A stretch of 64,000 nucleotides of DNA from Lewinellaceae bacterium (GTDB taxonomy: Bacteria; Bacteroidota; Bacteroidia; Chitinophagales; Saprospiraceae). This document shows, piece after piece, positions 9,238-19,688 of this stretch. A program made the translations under genes and the position numbers. Location of the stretch: NCBI GenBank assembly GCA_016713985.1, contig JADJOD010000009.1:62001-126000 (forward strand). Direction: 5' to 3'. Position 1 is the first letter of the stretch; each line of letters starts with the position of its first letter. The notes beneath the pieces were generated by a model. That model saw only the letters and a program-made list of their open reading frames with translations, did not search any database and was not told the origin of the DNA.

Positions 9238-12200
9238 ATGCGATTTATTCTTTTTCTCGGCGTCATGCTTTTGGCATGGACGCACGGAAAGGCTTCTGCC
9301 ATCCAACCGACTGCCTTAACCCTGAGTATCGATTCCCTTCACCAGATCAACTGCCTTCGGGCGACCGGTTACGTTTCCGTTGCTGCGACAGGCGGCACCG
9401 TGCCTTACACGTATTTATGGAGCAACGGATACACAGGCACTGTTGCCGGCGACCTCATAGCCGGTTCTTATTCGATTGTTGTCACTGACGCCGTCGGTGC
9501 AACGGCGAGTATCAATGTTGTGATCGTTGAAGATTTTGCGTTGCCATTTGCCGATGCAGGCACGGATGCCACCACACTTTGCGACAACGCTGTTGCCTCA
9601 CTCGCCGGCAATGGCCCTTCCGGCCCCGGTTTTACTTATGTGTGGGCGCCCTCCAACGGCGGAATCATCCAGTCGGGAGGAAACACCCTGACCCCGGTGA
9701 TTCACCACGCCGGCACGTATACATTGCTGATAACCAATACACAAAACGGTTGCACGGCATCGGATGCCGTTGTCATCAGCGGCACACACCCGGCGCCGTC
9801 GGCAAGCGCTACCGGCGGCACGATCCAGTGTTCGCCGGCTTCCGTGGTTTTGGGCGCCACGTACACGGTCCTGAATACCACCTTTGGCTGGAGCGGCCCG
9901 GGCGGTTTTCAATCGCCGCTGCAAAACCCGGTTGTCGCGATCCCGGGCGCCTATACCTTCACGGTGACCGATACGCTTACAGGCTGCATCACCCCGGCAA
10001 TTGCCACGGTAAGCATCGACACGGTCAAGCCGACGGTAACTGCTACCGGCGGCACCATCACCTGCAACCAACCCGTCATCACACTTGGCGGTACCGGTTT
10101 GCCGGTCACCGTCGGTTTTGCCTGGTCGGGTCCGAACGGATTTACCTCGTCCCTGCAAAATCCGCAAACCAGTGTGCCGGGGCTTTATACCCTGACGGTA
10201 ACCAACCCGCAGAACAGCTGCAGCAAATCGGCAGCCGCTACGGTTGTATCAAACACCACCCCACCTTCCGCTTCAGCCACCGTGAACGGCAGCCTGAGTT
10301 GTTCCATCTTATCCGTTTCCGTTTCGGGCAGTTCCAATACCCCGGGCGCATCGTATGCGTGGACCGGCCCCGGCGGTTTTATCGCCGGCACCCAAAATAT
10401 TGCGGTTGCTATACCGGGCACTTATTTTCTCACGGTTAAAAATCCTGTAAACGGCTGTATCGGTACCACATCGGCCACTGTAACTTCCAATACCACACCA
10501 CCCGGCGTAACCGCCACGGGCGGGGTAAAAACATGCAGCAACCCGAGTGTTACGCTGCATGCAAATTCCAATACGGGCGGAATTACTTATTCCTGGACGG
10601 GTCCCGGCAATTTTACTTCTTCACAAGCCAATCCGGTGGTGAATGTGGCCGGCGCTTATTTTATTACTGTAACCAACCCCGTGAACGGATGCACCAGTAC
10701 GGCGCTAACTACGGTGACTCAAAATACCACACCGCCCCAGTTGTCGACCAACAGCGTCACGATTACTTGTTCCAATCCGATGCCATTGCTCGTAGCATCG
10801 TCGATCGTAAGCAATGCCATGTATTCCTGGACCGGGCCCAACGGATTTACGGCCAATATCTCCAACCCGCCGGTAAGTACGGGGGGGCTGTACACGGTAA
10901 CGGCCACCAACCCGGTGAACGGCTGTACTTCCAGCGCCGTAGCGTTTGCCACCGAAAACAACACCGTTCCTTATGTATACGCCGGCGATGACCGCGCGCT
11001 CAATTGCAATTTTTCAATCATTGTCATGAACCCCGTCGGCACCCTTCCCGCAAGCAATCAGACCTATCTTTGGACAACTTTCGACGGACATATCGTGAGT
11101 GGCGCCAATGGCCTGTATGCAAAGGTGGATGCTCCCGGCACGTACACGCTGACGGTCAAAAATACCCTCACCGGCTGTATGGGTATGGATAGTATGGACG
11201 TAACCCAGTCTCCCCCGGTTACGGCAGCCATCACGGAAAACAATTCGGTGTCCTGCAACGGCGGCAGCAACGGTTCCGCCAAGGTCACACCCAACGGCGG
11301 TAACCCTCCTTTTACCTTCAACTGGTCGAACAGCGGCCAGAACGCTACCAACAGCAATCTCGCCGCAGGTGTGTACACGGTGACGGTAACGGACGAAGAA
11401 GGTTGTTCCGCCACGGCAACCGCCACTATTACCCAGCCCGGTCCACTGCTGAGCGCTATCATGTCGACCCCCCAAACCATTGTCAACGTAAATAACGGAA
11501 CCGCCAGCGTCAGTCCTTCGGGAGGCACAGCTCCTTATACCGTCAAGTGGAGCAATTTAAAAATAACCCAGACCATCGACAACCTGTCGCCCGGCACTTA
11601 TTCGGTCACCGTCACCGATTTTAAAGGTTGTACGATTGTAAAAACCACGACGGTCAACGCCGTCAACTGCAACCTGGCGGGCGCGATTGCCAGTACCAAT
11701 ATCACCTGTTCGGGAGCGAACAACGGTACGGCCTCCGCCAATATTACCGGCGCAAACGGCACAATCGTTTATCACTGGTCGAACGCAGGAACCACAAAAA
11801 CGCTTTCGGGGCTTGCCCCGGGCACTTATACCGTCACTGCCACGGATGCCGGCGGCTGTTCGCTGGTGCTGAATACCCAGATCACCAGCCCGCTTCCGCT
11901 CGTGGTCAGCATTGTTTCTCAAACCAATGTATTGTGCGGAGGGGTACAAAACGGCGCCGCCACACTCGGGGCTTCGGGCGGCACATCGCCGTATACCTAT
12001 GCCTGGTCAAGCGGCAGCCAAACCGCAACTGCAAGCGGCCTTGCTTCAGGCCCCTATACCTGCACCGTGACGGATACCAAAGGTTGTTCGAAGGTTCAGA
12101 GTGTACAAATCACGTCAACGGACAACACGCCACCCCAGTTGGTGCTGAAAAACGCCACCGTTTCCATCAATTCCTCCGGTTTAGCCGCTGTGACGCCCGC

Positions 12201-13809
12201 GATCTTCGATAATGGAAGTACGGACGTGGGTTGTGGTATCGCTACCTGGACCGTTGTGCCTTCCACCTTTAATTGTAATCAGATCGGGATGCACGTAGTA
12301 ACCCTCACCGCTACCGACCAAAACGGCAACAGCGCTACCGGTACCGCCACGGTCAATGTCAAAGACGAGATCGTACCTCTTTTGATCTGTCCGCTGGACC
12401 AAACCGTTTCGGCGTGTTCCAGCCTCGTCGCCTACAATATCCCGCAAATTCTCGATAATTGCTCCCAAACAGGCGCGCCGGTGCTGCTCGGCGGACTTGT
12501 TTCCGGGTCATCTTTCCCCGTTGGAGCAACCACTCAGACGTATTCCTATACCGATCCCGGGGGCAACAGCTCCGTATGCAGTTTTACGGTCACCGTGACC
12601 GGGGCTTTTTCTTTCGAAGTATCTTCCACGCCGGTATCCTGCGCCGGGGCCTGCAATGGCAGCGCAACGGTGGTAGCGTCCGGGGACAACCAGATCGTGG
12701 ACTATCACTGGAGCAGCGGGCAGCACGACAGCCTTATCACCGCACTTTGCCCCGGTCTTTATACCGTAACGGTTACAGATGCGGCCGGATGTTCCCAAAC
12801 ACAATCCGCTCAAATCATTGTGCAGGACACACAAATTCCGGTGGTCACTTGCCAAAATAGTGTGAGTACGGGATATTGTAATTCGGCCATTACATTCGCT
12901 CCGGCACAGGTCACGGACAATTGCACGGTTGATCCGCAACAAATCCAATTGATCACCGGTCTGCCTTCGGGCTCTGTTTTTCCTATCGGCGTCACGATAC
13001 AAACATACCGCTACACAGACAGCGGAGGCAATGTCGGTCAATGTACGTTTATGGTGACGGTACATACCCCGCCTGCCGTGTCGGTTGCCGCATCGAATGT
13101 AAGTTGTGCAGGGGAATGCGACGGCCTGGCGACAATTTCCGTCAACGGAGGTCAAGGCCCCTTCAACGTATTGTGGGACAACGGGTTACCCGGATTGAAC
13201 AACCCCAACCTTTGCGCCGGCTCCTATGCCGCCACCCTCACCGACGGCGACGGCTGCGTGCAGGTCAAATCGGTCAACATCACCCAGCCGCAGGTCTTTC
13301 AAATCGTGACTGATCAGGTAACAAACAACACCGGCGCTACCGGCACGGGAAGTATATTGATATCGGCAAGCGGCGGTACGGCGCCGTATAGCTATTCCTG
13401 GTCGCTCAACGGCCAGTTTTATTCCACCGGTGAAGACATTCAGAATTTGTTTGCCGGGCAATATGCGGTAACGGCAACGGATGCCAAAGGTTGTACGGCC
13501 ATTCTGGCGCCCCTGACCGTCAACGGCCTGGTGGATGCAACCGAACCCGGAGCTGACGCCAACTGGGCTTTGTATCCCAACCCGGCAAGCACGGAAGTGA
13601 CCCTCGACCTCAAAGATTTTTCCGGAAATGACTTCCGGCTGGGCATTTACGATCCTTCCGGAAGATTGTTGTACGAACAGTCGTTCACCACAACGCAAAC
13701 CAATCCTGTTCGGATCGATCTGAGCGGTATGCCTGACGGCGCGTTGTTGTTCCGGCTGGTGCACGAACGCGGCACTACGGTAAAAACTTTGATAAAAATA
13801 CGCGGATGA
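9238..13809 (+). CDS. Giant T9SS-secreted adhesin with Ig-like, SprB and HYR repeats
   Basis: I start it at the ATG at 9238, since the signal peptide MRFILFLGVMLLAW begins there; an in-frame TTG lies at 9229. The 1523-residue product has Ig/PKD-like repeats of about 75-80 residues in its first 640 residues, each ending in motifs such as TVTNPVNGCTS and VTSNTTPP. SprB-type repeats follow (VSCNGGSNGSAKVTPNGG, YTVTVTDEEGC), and then HYR-like modules (CPLDQTVSACSS, FPVGATTQTYSYTDPGGN). The C-terminus (ALYPNPASTEVTLDL to TLIKIRG) is a type A T9SS sorting domain. SprB family proteins are cell-surface adhesins for gliding or attachment, so an attachment role is likely. Its repeats are divergent at the DNA level. 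No partner genes are adjacent. Confidence 0.88.
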   Translation: MRFILFLGVMLLAWTHGKASAIQPTALTLSIDSLHQINCLRATGYVSVAATGGTVPYTYLWSNGYTGTVAGDLIAGSYSIVVTDAVGATASINVVIVEDFALPFADAGTDATTLCDNAVASLAGNGPSGPGFTYVWAPSNGGIIQSGGNTLTPVIHHAGTYTLLITNTQNGCTASDAVVISGTHPAPSASATGGTIQCSPASVVLGATYTVLNTTFGWSGPGGFQSPLQNPVVAIPGAYTFTVTDTLTGCITPAIATVSIDTVKPTVTATGGTITCNQPVITLGGTGLPVTVGFAWSGPNGFTSSLQNPQTSVPGLYTLTVTNPQNSCSKSAAATVVSNTTPPSASATVNGSLSCSILSVSVSGSSNTPGASYAWTGPGGFIAGTQNIAVAIPGTYFLTVKNPVNGCIGTTSATVTSNTTPPGVTATGGVKTCSNPSVTLHANSNTGGITYSWTGPGNFTSSQANPVVNVAGAYFITVTNPVNGCTSTALTTVTQNTTPPQLSTNSVTITCSNPMPLLVASSIVSNAMYSWTGPNGFTANISNPPVSTGGLYTVTATNPVNGCTSSAVAFATENNTVPYVYAGDDRALNCNFSIIVMNPVGTLPASNQTYLWTTFDGHIVSGANGLYAKVDAPGTYTLTVKNTLTGCMGMDSMDVTQSPPVTAAITENNSVSCNGGSNGSAKVTPNGGNPPFTFNWSNSGQNATNSNLAAGVYTVTVTDEEGCSATATATITQPGPLLSAIMSTPQTIVNVNNGTASVSPSGGTAPYTVKWSNLKITQTIDNLSPGTYSVTVTDFKGCTIVKTTTVNAVNCNLAGAIASTNITCSGANNGTASANITGANGTIVYHWSNAGTTKTLSGLAPGTYTVTATDAGGCSLVLNTQITSPLPLVVSIVSQTNVLCGGVQNGAATLGASGGTSPYTYAWSSGSQTATASGLASGPYTCTVTDTKGCSKVQSVQITSTDNTPPQLVLKNATVSINSSGLAAVTPAIFDNGSTDVGCGIATWTVVPSTFNCNQIGMHVVTLTATDQNGNSATGTATVNVKDEIVPLLICPLDQTVSACSSLVAYNIPQILDNCSQTGAPVLLGGLVSGSSFPVGATTQTYSYTDPGGNSSVCSFTVTVTGAFSFEVSSTPVSCAGACNGSATVVASGDNQIVDYHWSSGQHDSLITALCPGLYTVTVTDAAGCSQTQSAQIIVQDTQIPVVTCQNSVSTGYCNSAITFAPAQVTDNCTVDPQQIQLITGLPSGSVFPIGVTIQTYRYTDSGGNVGQCTFMVTVHTPPAVSVAASNVSCAGECDGLATISVNGGQGPFNVLWDNGLPGLNNPNLCAGSYAATLTDGDGCVQVKSVNITQPQVFQIVTDQVTNNTGATGTGSILISASGGTAPYSYSWSLNGQFYSTGEDIQNLFAGQYAVTATDAKGCTAILAPLTVNGLVDATEPGADANWALYPNPASTEVTLDLKDFSGNDFRLGIYDPSGRLLYEQSFTTTQTNPVRIDLSGMPDGALLFRLVHERGTTVKTLIKIRG

Positions 13810-13826
13810 GGTAACATAGAGCCCGC

Positions 13827-13920
13827 TTTTTTGACAGGATTTACAGGATTTACAGGTGAAGATTCGGCTTCACCGACAAAAATAAAAAACCTGCAGATCC
13901 TGTAAATCCTGTCAAAAAAA
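13827..13920. repeat. ACAGGATTTACAGGAT hairpin, copy 1
   Basis: Arms at 13827-13857 and 13889-13920 pair over about 30 bases (TTTTTTGACAGGATTTACAG with its complement). A small inner stem GGTGAAG/CTTCACC sits in the loop. It lies between the convergent adhesin and FG-GAP lipoprotein and ends in a T/A-rich run on both strands, so it can act as a two-way terminator. Related copies lie at 40063-40143 and 60888-60972. Confidence 0.8.
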
Positions 13921-13921
13921 T

Positions 13922-15436
13922 CTACCTCTTTCCCGCCACATTGCGCAGCCAAACCAGCGAAAGTGGCGGACCGGCGTACGTTCCCCCCGCTTGCCCCAGC
14001 CCGCTTTTTAAAAAACTGCCCAGTACGATATCCGGCCTGCCGTCGCCGTCCACATCGCCGGCGTCCATCACCAGCCAGCGGCCGCCTGCGGCTTCGGCAA
14101 AGGTGGAAATGTCAAATTGCAGGCCACCCCGGTTTTCAAAAAACAAAAACCCTTCGTTGGGATGCTGACTGGCATCCGGGAAAAAGGCGATCAGGGCCAG
14201 ATCAGGGTCGCCGTCGCCGTCAAAATCACGGGCAAGCGCCCTGGAAGCGCCGTATACCGGGTAAAAAAAACGTTCGGAAAAGTGGTTTTGACCGTCGTTC
14301 AAAAAGATACGCAGGCCGTGGTAGGGTTTGTGTGTGAATGAATAATCGGCGTTGTCGCCATTGGTATACAGAATGTCCGGATGCCCGTCGCTGTTCATAT
14401 CCGCCAGTTCAATACAGGAGGAGCCATAGACCGGTGGGAATTGCAACGCGATATTTTCTTCAAAAACGCCTTTGCCCCGGTTGTACCAGATCGAAATGCT
14501 TTCACGAGCCTGGCACATCAACACGGTAATGTCAGGCAGGCCGTCGTTGTCCATGTCCCGTACGATGGCAATGCGGGCGCCGGACTGGGTTTTCAGCAAG
14601 TGTTCCTCGCGGGTTTTTCCATCGTACCAGGCCAGTTTTCCCGACTCGTTGCCGTATTGACAGATCAGGTAATCGGTTATGCCGTCCTGGTTGAGGTCGC
14701 CGAGGACCATTTGTACCGGGCGTTGCATCGAATCCAGTATGGTTTTTTGCTGCTGCCCGGTTATTCGCAGGAGTTTGCCCTGCCGGCGGTCATTGGGCTC
14801 CATAATCCCCATTTGAAGCATAAAAAGGGTGTCATGCACCGCCACAACTTCAGAAACAGGGCTGCTCACCGGCAGCTCATCCGTTTTCTTCAGAGCACGG
14901 TTATACACTTCCAGCGTTTGTTTTTCCCGCCTTCCAACGTACACGCACCCGCGCGCCTCGTCGATTTTTACTAAGCTGATCATGGGTTGCCGCGTCATTT
15001 TTTCGCGCAATGGCCTGACTTCAAAAAAAGGCAGGCCGGTTTTTACCGGTGGCCGGGCGGGTTGCGGCGGTAGTTTTTCCGGAGCGCGCTCCACGTAGAA
15101 CCGCATAATCTTTTGCCAGTCTTCCGCTGCCAGTACCGGGCCATTGGGGTAAGCGCCGGCGCGAAGCACCGTGGCGATTTCATCGGGGTCCAGCATCGCC
15201 AGTTTTTCAAGCGGGTCGCGCATGCCCAGGTGATAAGCCATTTCAGGCAATACACCGTTTTGCCAGGTGGTTTTATCCAGCAATTCGGGAGGCGGGAACA
15301 GGTGACAGCCGCCGCAATGGATTTCCGCTAATTCCTGACCGCCGAGCCCCGTAGGCCTGGGGGATTGTCTGTGGCCGTCAGATGAACAGGCAGCCAACAT
15401 CAGCAATAGCAGAAGTAAAAAAGTACAATATCTCAT
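13922..15436 (-). CDS. FG-GAP repeat lipoprotein with an N-terminal c-type haem motif
   Basis: The 504-residue protein begins with a lipoprotein signal (LLMLAAC, Cys17). A CGGCH motif near residue 42 follows, with a later methionine-containing segment (VLPEMAYHLGM) that could give the second haem ligand. This resembles a small cytochrome c domain. The rest is an FG-GAP/VCBS beta-propeller with Ca-binding-like DLNQDGITDY, DMDNDGLPDI, DMNSDGHPDI, DFDGDGDPDL and DVDGDGRPDI loops. It is the last gene of PUL 1, 29 bases after the GH31 gene. Export and haem attachment would occur in the periplasm. Its role in glycan use is unknown; it could carry electrons for a surface redox enzyme or simply bind ligands. 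Confidence 0.82.
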   Translation of the reverse strand: MRYCTFLLLLLLMLAACSSDGHRQSPRPTGLGGQELAEIHCGGCHLFPPPELLDKTTWQNGVLPEMAYHLGMRDPLEKLAMLDPDEIATVLRAGAYPNGPVLAAEDWQKIMRFYVERAPEKLPPQPARPPVKTGLPFFEVRPLREKMTRQPMISLVKIDEARGCVYVGRREKQTLEVYNRALKKTDELPVSSPVSEVVAVHDTLFMLQMGIMEPNDRRQGKLLRITGQQQKTILDSMQRPVQMVLGDLNQDGITDYLICQYGNESGKLAWYDGKTREEHLLKTQSGARIAIVRDMDNDGLPDITVLMCQARESISIWYNRGKGVFEENIALQFPPVYGSSCIELADMNSDGHPDILYTNGDNADYSFTHKPYHGLRIFLNDGQNHFSERFFYPVYGASRALARDFDGDGDPDLALIAFFPDASQHPNEGFLFFENRGGLQFDISTFAEAAGGRWLVMDAGDVDGDGRPDIVLGSFLKSGLGQAGGTYAGPPLSLVWLRNVAGKR

Positions 15437-15465
15437 GGAGCGGTCAAATTGGTTTCACTTTATTT

Positions 15466-17868
15466 CTACTTGCCGGTGGGCCGCAAAACGGTCGTCCACT
15501 TCACCTGACCGCCGAGCGGATCCTGATTCAGGGCAAAGGATTTGCCTTTTTTGATCAGCGAAAGTTCGACTAATTTCTGATCGGACGGCAGGCAAATTTT
15601 CCCCCTTGCGCTTGTGCTGTTTGCGGCAAAAACGACCAATTCCAGTTTCGACCAGTCCATATCCGCCGTGGATTGAGCCAGGGCAATATGCGGCAGCACC
15701 GTTCCTTCCCGCACGAGCATTACTACCTCCAGTTCGCCCGCAGCGATGTGATGCCAGCCGGCTTCATACACTTTATTGGTCTGATAATCAATCCATTGCC
15801 CGCCCGGCAGGTAAACGTCGCGGCTTTTTGTCCCGCTTTCAAAAATCGGAGCCACCAGGATGTCGGAACCCAGCAGGTATTCATTGTCGATCTGCCAGGC
15901 GCCGGGATCGCCCGGAAATTCGAGGAACAGGGCCCGCAATACCGGCAAACCTTGTTCACTTGATTGCTTCGCCTGGGCATAGAGATAAGGCATCAGGCGG
16001 TAGCGCAGTTCATCCACTTTCCGGAAATAATCGTTAAACGCGGGGCCGAATTCCCAGGGTTCTTTCGGCGGCTGGCCGTGGCAACGTGTGTGCGACGACA
16101 ACATGCCGAACGGCAACCAGCGGCGGTACAATTCTTCCGGCGTACGTGTAGTAAATCCGCCGATATCATGGCTCCAGAAGGAAAACCCCGACAAACCCAG
16201 CGACAAACCGCCGCGCAACTGCGCTTCCATACCCATGTCGGTTGTTTCGGTGTCGCCGCCCCAGTGCAGGGGGAAACGCTGGCTGCCGGCCCAGGCGCTG
16301 CGCGCCCAGATGATCGTTTCGCCGGTAATTTTTTTGGTGATGTCGGCTACGGCGGTCTGGTAGCGCAGGGGATACAGGTTGTGTTCGTAAAAACCCGTTC
16401 GGCCGTTGGCATATACGCCGTTCACCGGTGCGGCTTCGCCAAAATCTACTTTGATCACACTCACTCCCTGTTTCAGCAATCCGGCAATTTTTTCCTGGTA
16501 CCAGTCCACCGTTTTTGGGTTGCTAAAGTCCAAAACGGCGTCTTCATACGGGATATTCCCTTTGCCGTCTTTTACCGCCAGCCCCTTGTCGATGATTTCG
16601 GGAAACAGGGTGTTTTTGGGCACGAAATAAGGCAACTGCCACAAACAGGTGCGAAATCCCTGCGTTTTCAGGTCGCGGATCATACCTGCCGGGTCTTTGA
16701 ACCGCGACGGCGAAAACTGGTAATCGCAACGCCAGTCGGTCTCAAACCAGCCGGTGTCGAAATGGATCACGTCGGCCGGAATCCGGTTTTCGCGCAGTTG
16801 CCGGGCCACACGCCGGCCGTCTTCTTCCGAAAAATAGGTAATTCGGCTCATCCAGAGGCCGAATGACCACAAGGGTGGCATGGACGCTTTACCCGTCAGG
16901 TCTGTGTACTCGTCGAGCACCGCTTTCGGGTCGCCCAGAAAAACAAACAGGTCCAGTTCGTCGTCGCCAATCAGCAGGGCATTGTGTGCGCCAAAACTGG
17001 CGCCGAAATCGCAGGTGATGGGAGAAGACGTGTGCATAAACATGCCGTAACCGCGGCTGCTCAGGAAAAATGGCACGGGTTTGTACATCTCGCCGGTTTC
17101 CACGCCGTTGGCATCGTCGGTAAAAAGCACCACTTTCTGGCCGTTTTTGTTCAATTTGGTAAAAGATTCGCCGCAGCCAAAAATCTTTTCATCGGGCATC
17201 AGGGAGAATACCGCCGCCATACTTCGCGAATAATCCGACGCGCGGCGAACGAAGGAAAAAGGAAGGGTGGGTGTGAAGGAGGTCCGCCCGTCGGCCTGGT
17301 GTTTTGTTTGGGTCAGCAGGCGCCCGCCGGCGTCGCGAAACTCGATCCGCCAGGGGTTTTCCATTACGGTCACGGAACCGAACACACTTTTATACCGGTG
17401 CCCGCCGTCGACCTTTTCATACTGCCAGGAAGGATCGGAAGCCGGCTCGCGGGCGAGCATCATCGATGTTTCATTTTTCCGGAATTGCGGGCCGCTTGTC
17501 GCCCGGATGCGCAACGTACGCGGCGATACGAATTGGATCGACAGGGGCAGGGTCATATCCGCCGCGTATTCAACGGCAGGAAATTCATTTTGAGGAATGG
17601 TTTGCAGGCCGGCCATCGTATTATCAAATGCGTGGCGGGTATTGTAACGCGCCCGTTTCCAGTTGATTTCGCCGGAGTTGGTGGCGGGATCGAAACGTGT
17701 CAGGTGATCGGCCAGAAAATAGGTATTGGTAAAATCCCGGAAACCGGGGCTGATATCGAAGGGTTCGTTGAGCAGGTAACCGGCTGATTGTGCAGACAAT
17801 ATGCGGCCAATACACACGAACACCCAGAGGCAACATGTCCTGAGCCGGGGTTTGTTTATCTGAAACAT
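15466..17868 (-). CDS. Glycoside hydrolase family 31, alpha-xylosidase-like (YicI type)
   Basis: The 800-residue exported enzyme (signal peptide ending near GRILSAQS) has the GH31 barrel. The catalytic nucleophile is Asp475 in VIKVDFGEAAP and the acid/base is Asp539 in LHWGGDTETT. Segments WSFGLWMSRITYFSEEDG, GLSLGLSGFSFWSHDIGGF and GMLSSHTRCHG resemble the E. coli alpha-xylosidase YicI more than alpha-glucosidases, so release of alpha-linked xylose, for example from xyloglucan oligosaccharides, is the best guess. An alpha-glucosidase or transglycosylase activity is not excluded. The gene follows the esterase by 78 bases in PUL 1. I see no endoglucanase nearby, so any xyloglucan role would need enzymes encoded elsewhere. 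Confidence 0.88.
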   Translation of the reverse strand: MFQINKPRLRTCCLWVFVCIGRILSAQSAGYLLNEPFDISPGFRDFTNTYFLADHLTRFDPATNSGEINWKRARYNTRHAFDNTMAGLQTIPQNEFPAVEYAADMTLPLSIQFVSPRTLRIRATSGPQFRKNETSMMLAREPASDPSWQYEKVDGGHRYKSVFGSVTVMENPWRIEFRDAGGRLLTQTKHQADGRTSFTPTLPFSFVRRASDYSRSMAAVFSLMPDEKIFGCGESFTKLNKNGQKVVLFTDDANGVETGEMYKPVPFFLSSRGYGMFMHTSSPITCDFGASFGAHNALLIGDDELDLFVFLGDPKAVLDEYTDLTGKASMPPLWSFGLWMSRITYFSEEDGRRVARQLRENRIPADVIHFDTGWFETDWRCDYQFSPSRFKDPAGMIRDLKTQGFRTCLWQLPYFVPKNTLFPEIIDKGLAVKDGKGNIPYEDAVLDFSNPKTVDWYQEKIAGLLKQGVSVIKVDFGEAAPVNGVYANGRTGFYEHNLYPLRYQTAVADITKKITGETIIWARSAWAGSQRFPLHWGGDTETTDMGMEAQLRGGLSLGLSGFSFWSHDIGGFTTRTPEELYRRWLPFGMLSSHTRCHGQPPKEPWEFGPAFNDYFRKVDELRYRLMPYLYAQAKQSSEQGLPVLRALFLEFPGDPGAWQIDNEYLLGSDILVAPIFESGTKSRDVYLPGGQWIDYQTNKVYEAGWHHIAAGELEVVMLVREGTVLPHIALAQSTADMDWSKLELVVFAANSTSARGKICLPSDQKLVELSLIKKGKSFALNQDPLGGQVKWTTVLRPTGK

Positions 17869-17946
17869 AAAAACAGATTTTAGAGGCTGTCCGGGCGCCT
17901 GGTTGGGTCTGAAAAAACCAGGCTCCCGGAGAAACGCTCTGTTCGT

Positions 17947-19629
17947 TTATTTTAAGTGAATCACCTTGCTTGCCTTCATCGCGCTGACGGCAGGTTCCGG
18001 CAGGCGCCAATTGTTGTCGAAATAACCTTCGGCAAGTACGTTTTTGGCGGAATCTTTAAAAAATACAAAGTCCTTGTAGCCGGCCAGCAATTGCTGTGCG
18101 ATCGGTAAAAAACGCCAGCCGCTGGGTTCCGCGCCGGTCCACCAGGGCAGGCCGGAACTCACAGCCACGTAGTGTTTGCCCAGGGGGAAAATATAAAACA
18201 GGCCGTAACCGGTGGCGGCGGCATCCAGCCCGGCGGGCAGTTGATCGCTGTTTTTTGCGATCACACTGTTGGTTTCCTTCGTTCCGAACAGGATCAGGTT
18301 GGAGCTCTCCAGGTCGCTGGGCCGTACGTCCTTGTCGGCGATCACTCGGGGGTAAAACTTGATACGCCCGAGAAACCAGCCCCGGTCCACCGACCAGTTG
18401 GCCGCTTCGTTGGCGACGTCCATCCGGGTTTTCAACACGTCTTCCGAAGGGTTGTCGAGGGTGCCGTACACATAAATATGCCGGTCCGCAAATGCCTCAC
18501 TGACAGGGCCTTCCGCGCCGTTTTTTTTGCCTTCCGTTTGTGCGGCAGGATCAAATTCGGCGGTCCATTTTCCGTTTTGTTTGGGAAAAGAAGCGTGCTC
18601 TTTTACTTTCAGGGACAAGGACTGTCCGTCTACCGTCACCTGCAAAGGGTTGCGGGCGTTAAATTTGGCGTGTCCCTGAAGTTGAAGCAGGGAAAAAGCG
18701 TCGAGTGCGGTGGTGGTCACTTCCAGCTGGTTGGGGCCCGTAAAACGGGCGTCGATACCTGCCTGAACCCCGGGTGTGAAGCGGTCGAACCGCACCCAAT
18801 AGGCCTCGGCGTATTTGTACATGTTGCTGACAAAACGCACCCGGTCGGGGTACGGATTCCGGCGAAATTTGTCGAACCACCTGAAAATGAAGCCGTTTTC
18901 ATACGCGTTTTCCCAGCTGTTGTGGTTGACGCCGGGGTATTCCGTGTATTCCACGGCCGTTCCCAATTCCTTCAAACGGCTCACCCAATCACGGGTACCT
19001 GCAACGGGCACCGCCTGATCCGCATCGCCGTGGAAAAAATAAACCGGCAGGTGGAGGGCATTGGGCGCCAGTTCCTGCGTGCCTTTGGGCGGTGCCGGGC
19101 AAACCGGCGCGATGGCCGCCCAAATGTCGGGCCGCGTGAGCCCGAGCCACAAGGTGCCGCCGCCGCCCATGGACAAACCGGTGAGGTAAACCCGGTTTTC
19201 GTCGATCCGGAAGCGTTTTTTTACATCTGCAAGCATGTCGTACACGTCTTTTTCCACAAAACCCTGGTAGCCGGCCGTACCGCGGGCATAGGGAGCGACA
19301 ACGATGTAATCCTCGTCGGCCCAGGTGGGAAAAGTGAGGCTGGCTTCCACATCCGTCTCACCCGGAGCATTACTTTTGCCAAATACCCTGCGCAGGGCAA
19401 GGCGATGGTTGGAGCCTGCTCCGTGGAGCATAACGACCAAAGGGTAGGTCTTTTTTTCAGAGAATTTTTTCGGCAAATACAATCCGTAAGGTTGCTCCGT
19501 GTCGTCGGAACTGGAAAAAAAGGTCAGAACCTGGGGACCGCGGGCCAGTTTTTGGCCCTGCAATACCTGAACATACAACAACAGAAATACTGCCGTGAAC
19601 AGCCTGATAATATTCGTTCGGATAACCAT
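17947..19629 (-). CDS. Secreted alpha/beta-hydrolase esterase (PHB depolymerase/feruloyl esterase-like)
   Basis: The 560-residue protein has an N-terminal signal peptide and an esterase domain. The oxyanion segment is VVMLHGAGSN, the nucleophile elbow GLSMGG (Ser153), an acid in FFHGDADQAVP (Asp202 or Asp204), and His236 in GVNHNSW. This arrangement is shared by prolyl-oligopeptidase-type esterases and the LpqC/feruloyl esterase group found in PULs. The C-terminal 300 residues form a less clear domain (beta-rich) that could bind carbohydrate or be a second module. It probably removes acyl groups from a glycan so that GH31 can act. It lies 59 bases after the CRTAC1-like gene. Confidence 0.82.
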   Translation of the reverse strand: MVIRTNIIRLFTAVFLLLYVQVLQGQKLARGPQVLTFFSSSDDTEQPYGLYLPKKFSEKKTYPLVVMLHGAGSNHRLALRRVFGKSNAPGETDVEASLTFPTWADEDYIVVAPYARGTAGYQGFVEKDVYDMLADVKKRFRIDENRVYLTGLSMGGGGTLWLGLTRPDIWAAIAPVCPAPPKGTQELAPNALHLPVYFFHGDADQAVPVAGTRDWVSRLKELGTAVEYTEYPGVNHNSWENAYENGFIFRWFDKFRRNPYPDRVRFVSNMYKYAEAYWVRFDRFTPGVQAGIDARFTGPNQLEVTTTALDAFSLLQLQGHAKFNARNPLQVTVDGQSLSLKVKEHASFPKQNGKWTAEFDPAAQTEGKKNGAEGPVSEAFADRHIYVYGTLDNPSEDVLKTRMDVANEAANWSVDRGWFLGRIKFYPRVIADKDVRPSDLESSNLILFGTKETNSVIAKNSDQLPAGLDAAATGYGLFYIFPLGKHYVAVSSGLPWWTGAEPSGWRFLPIAQQLLAGYKDFVFFKDSAKNVLAEGYFDNNWRLPEPAVSAMKASKVIHLK

Positions 19630-19688
19630 AATCAGTTTTTTTTATGTCAATACGGAATGAAAAGTTGCCCCGGGCCTGCCGGCACATC

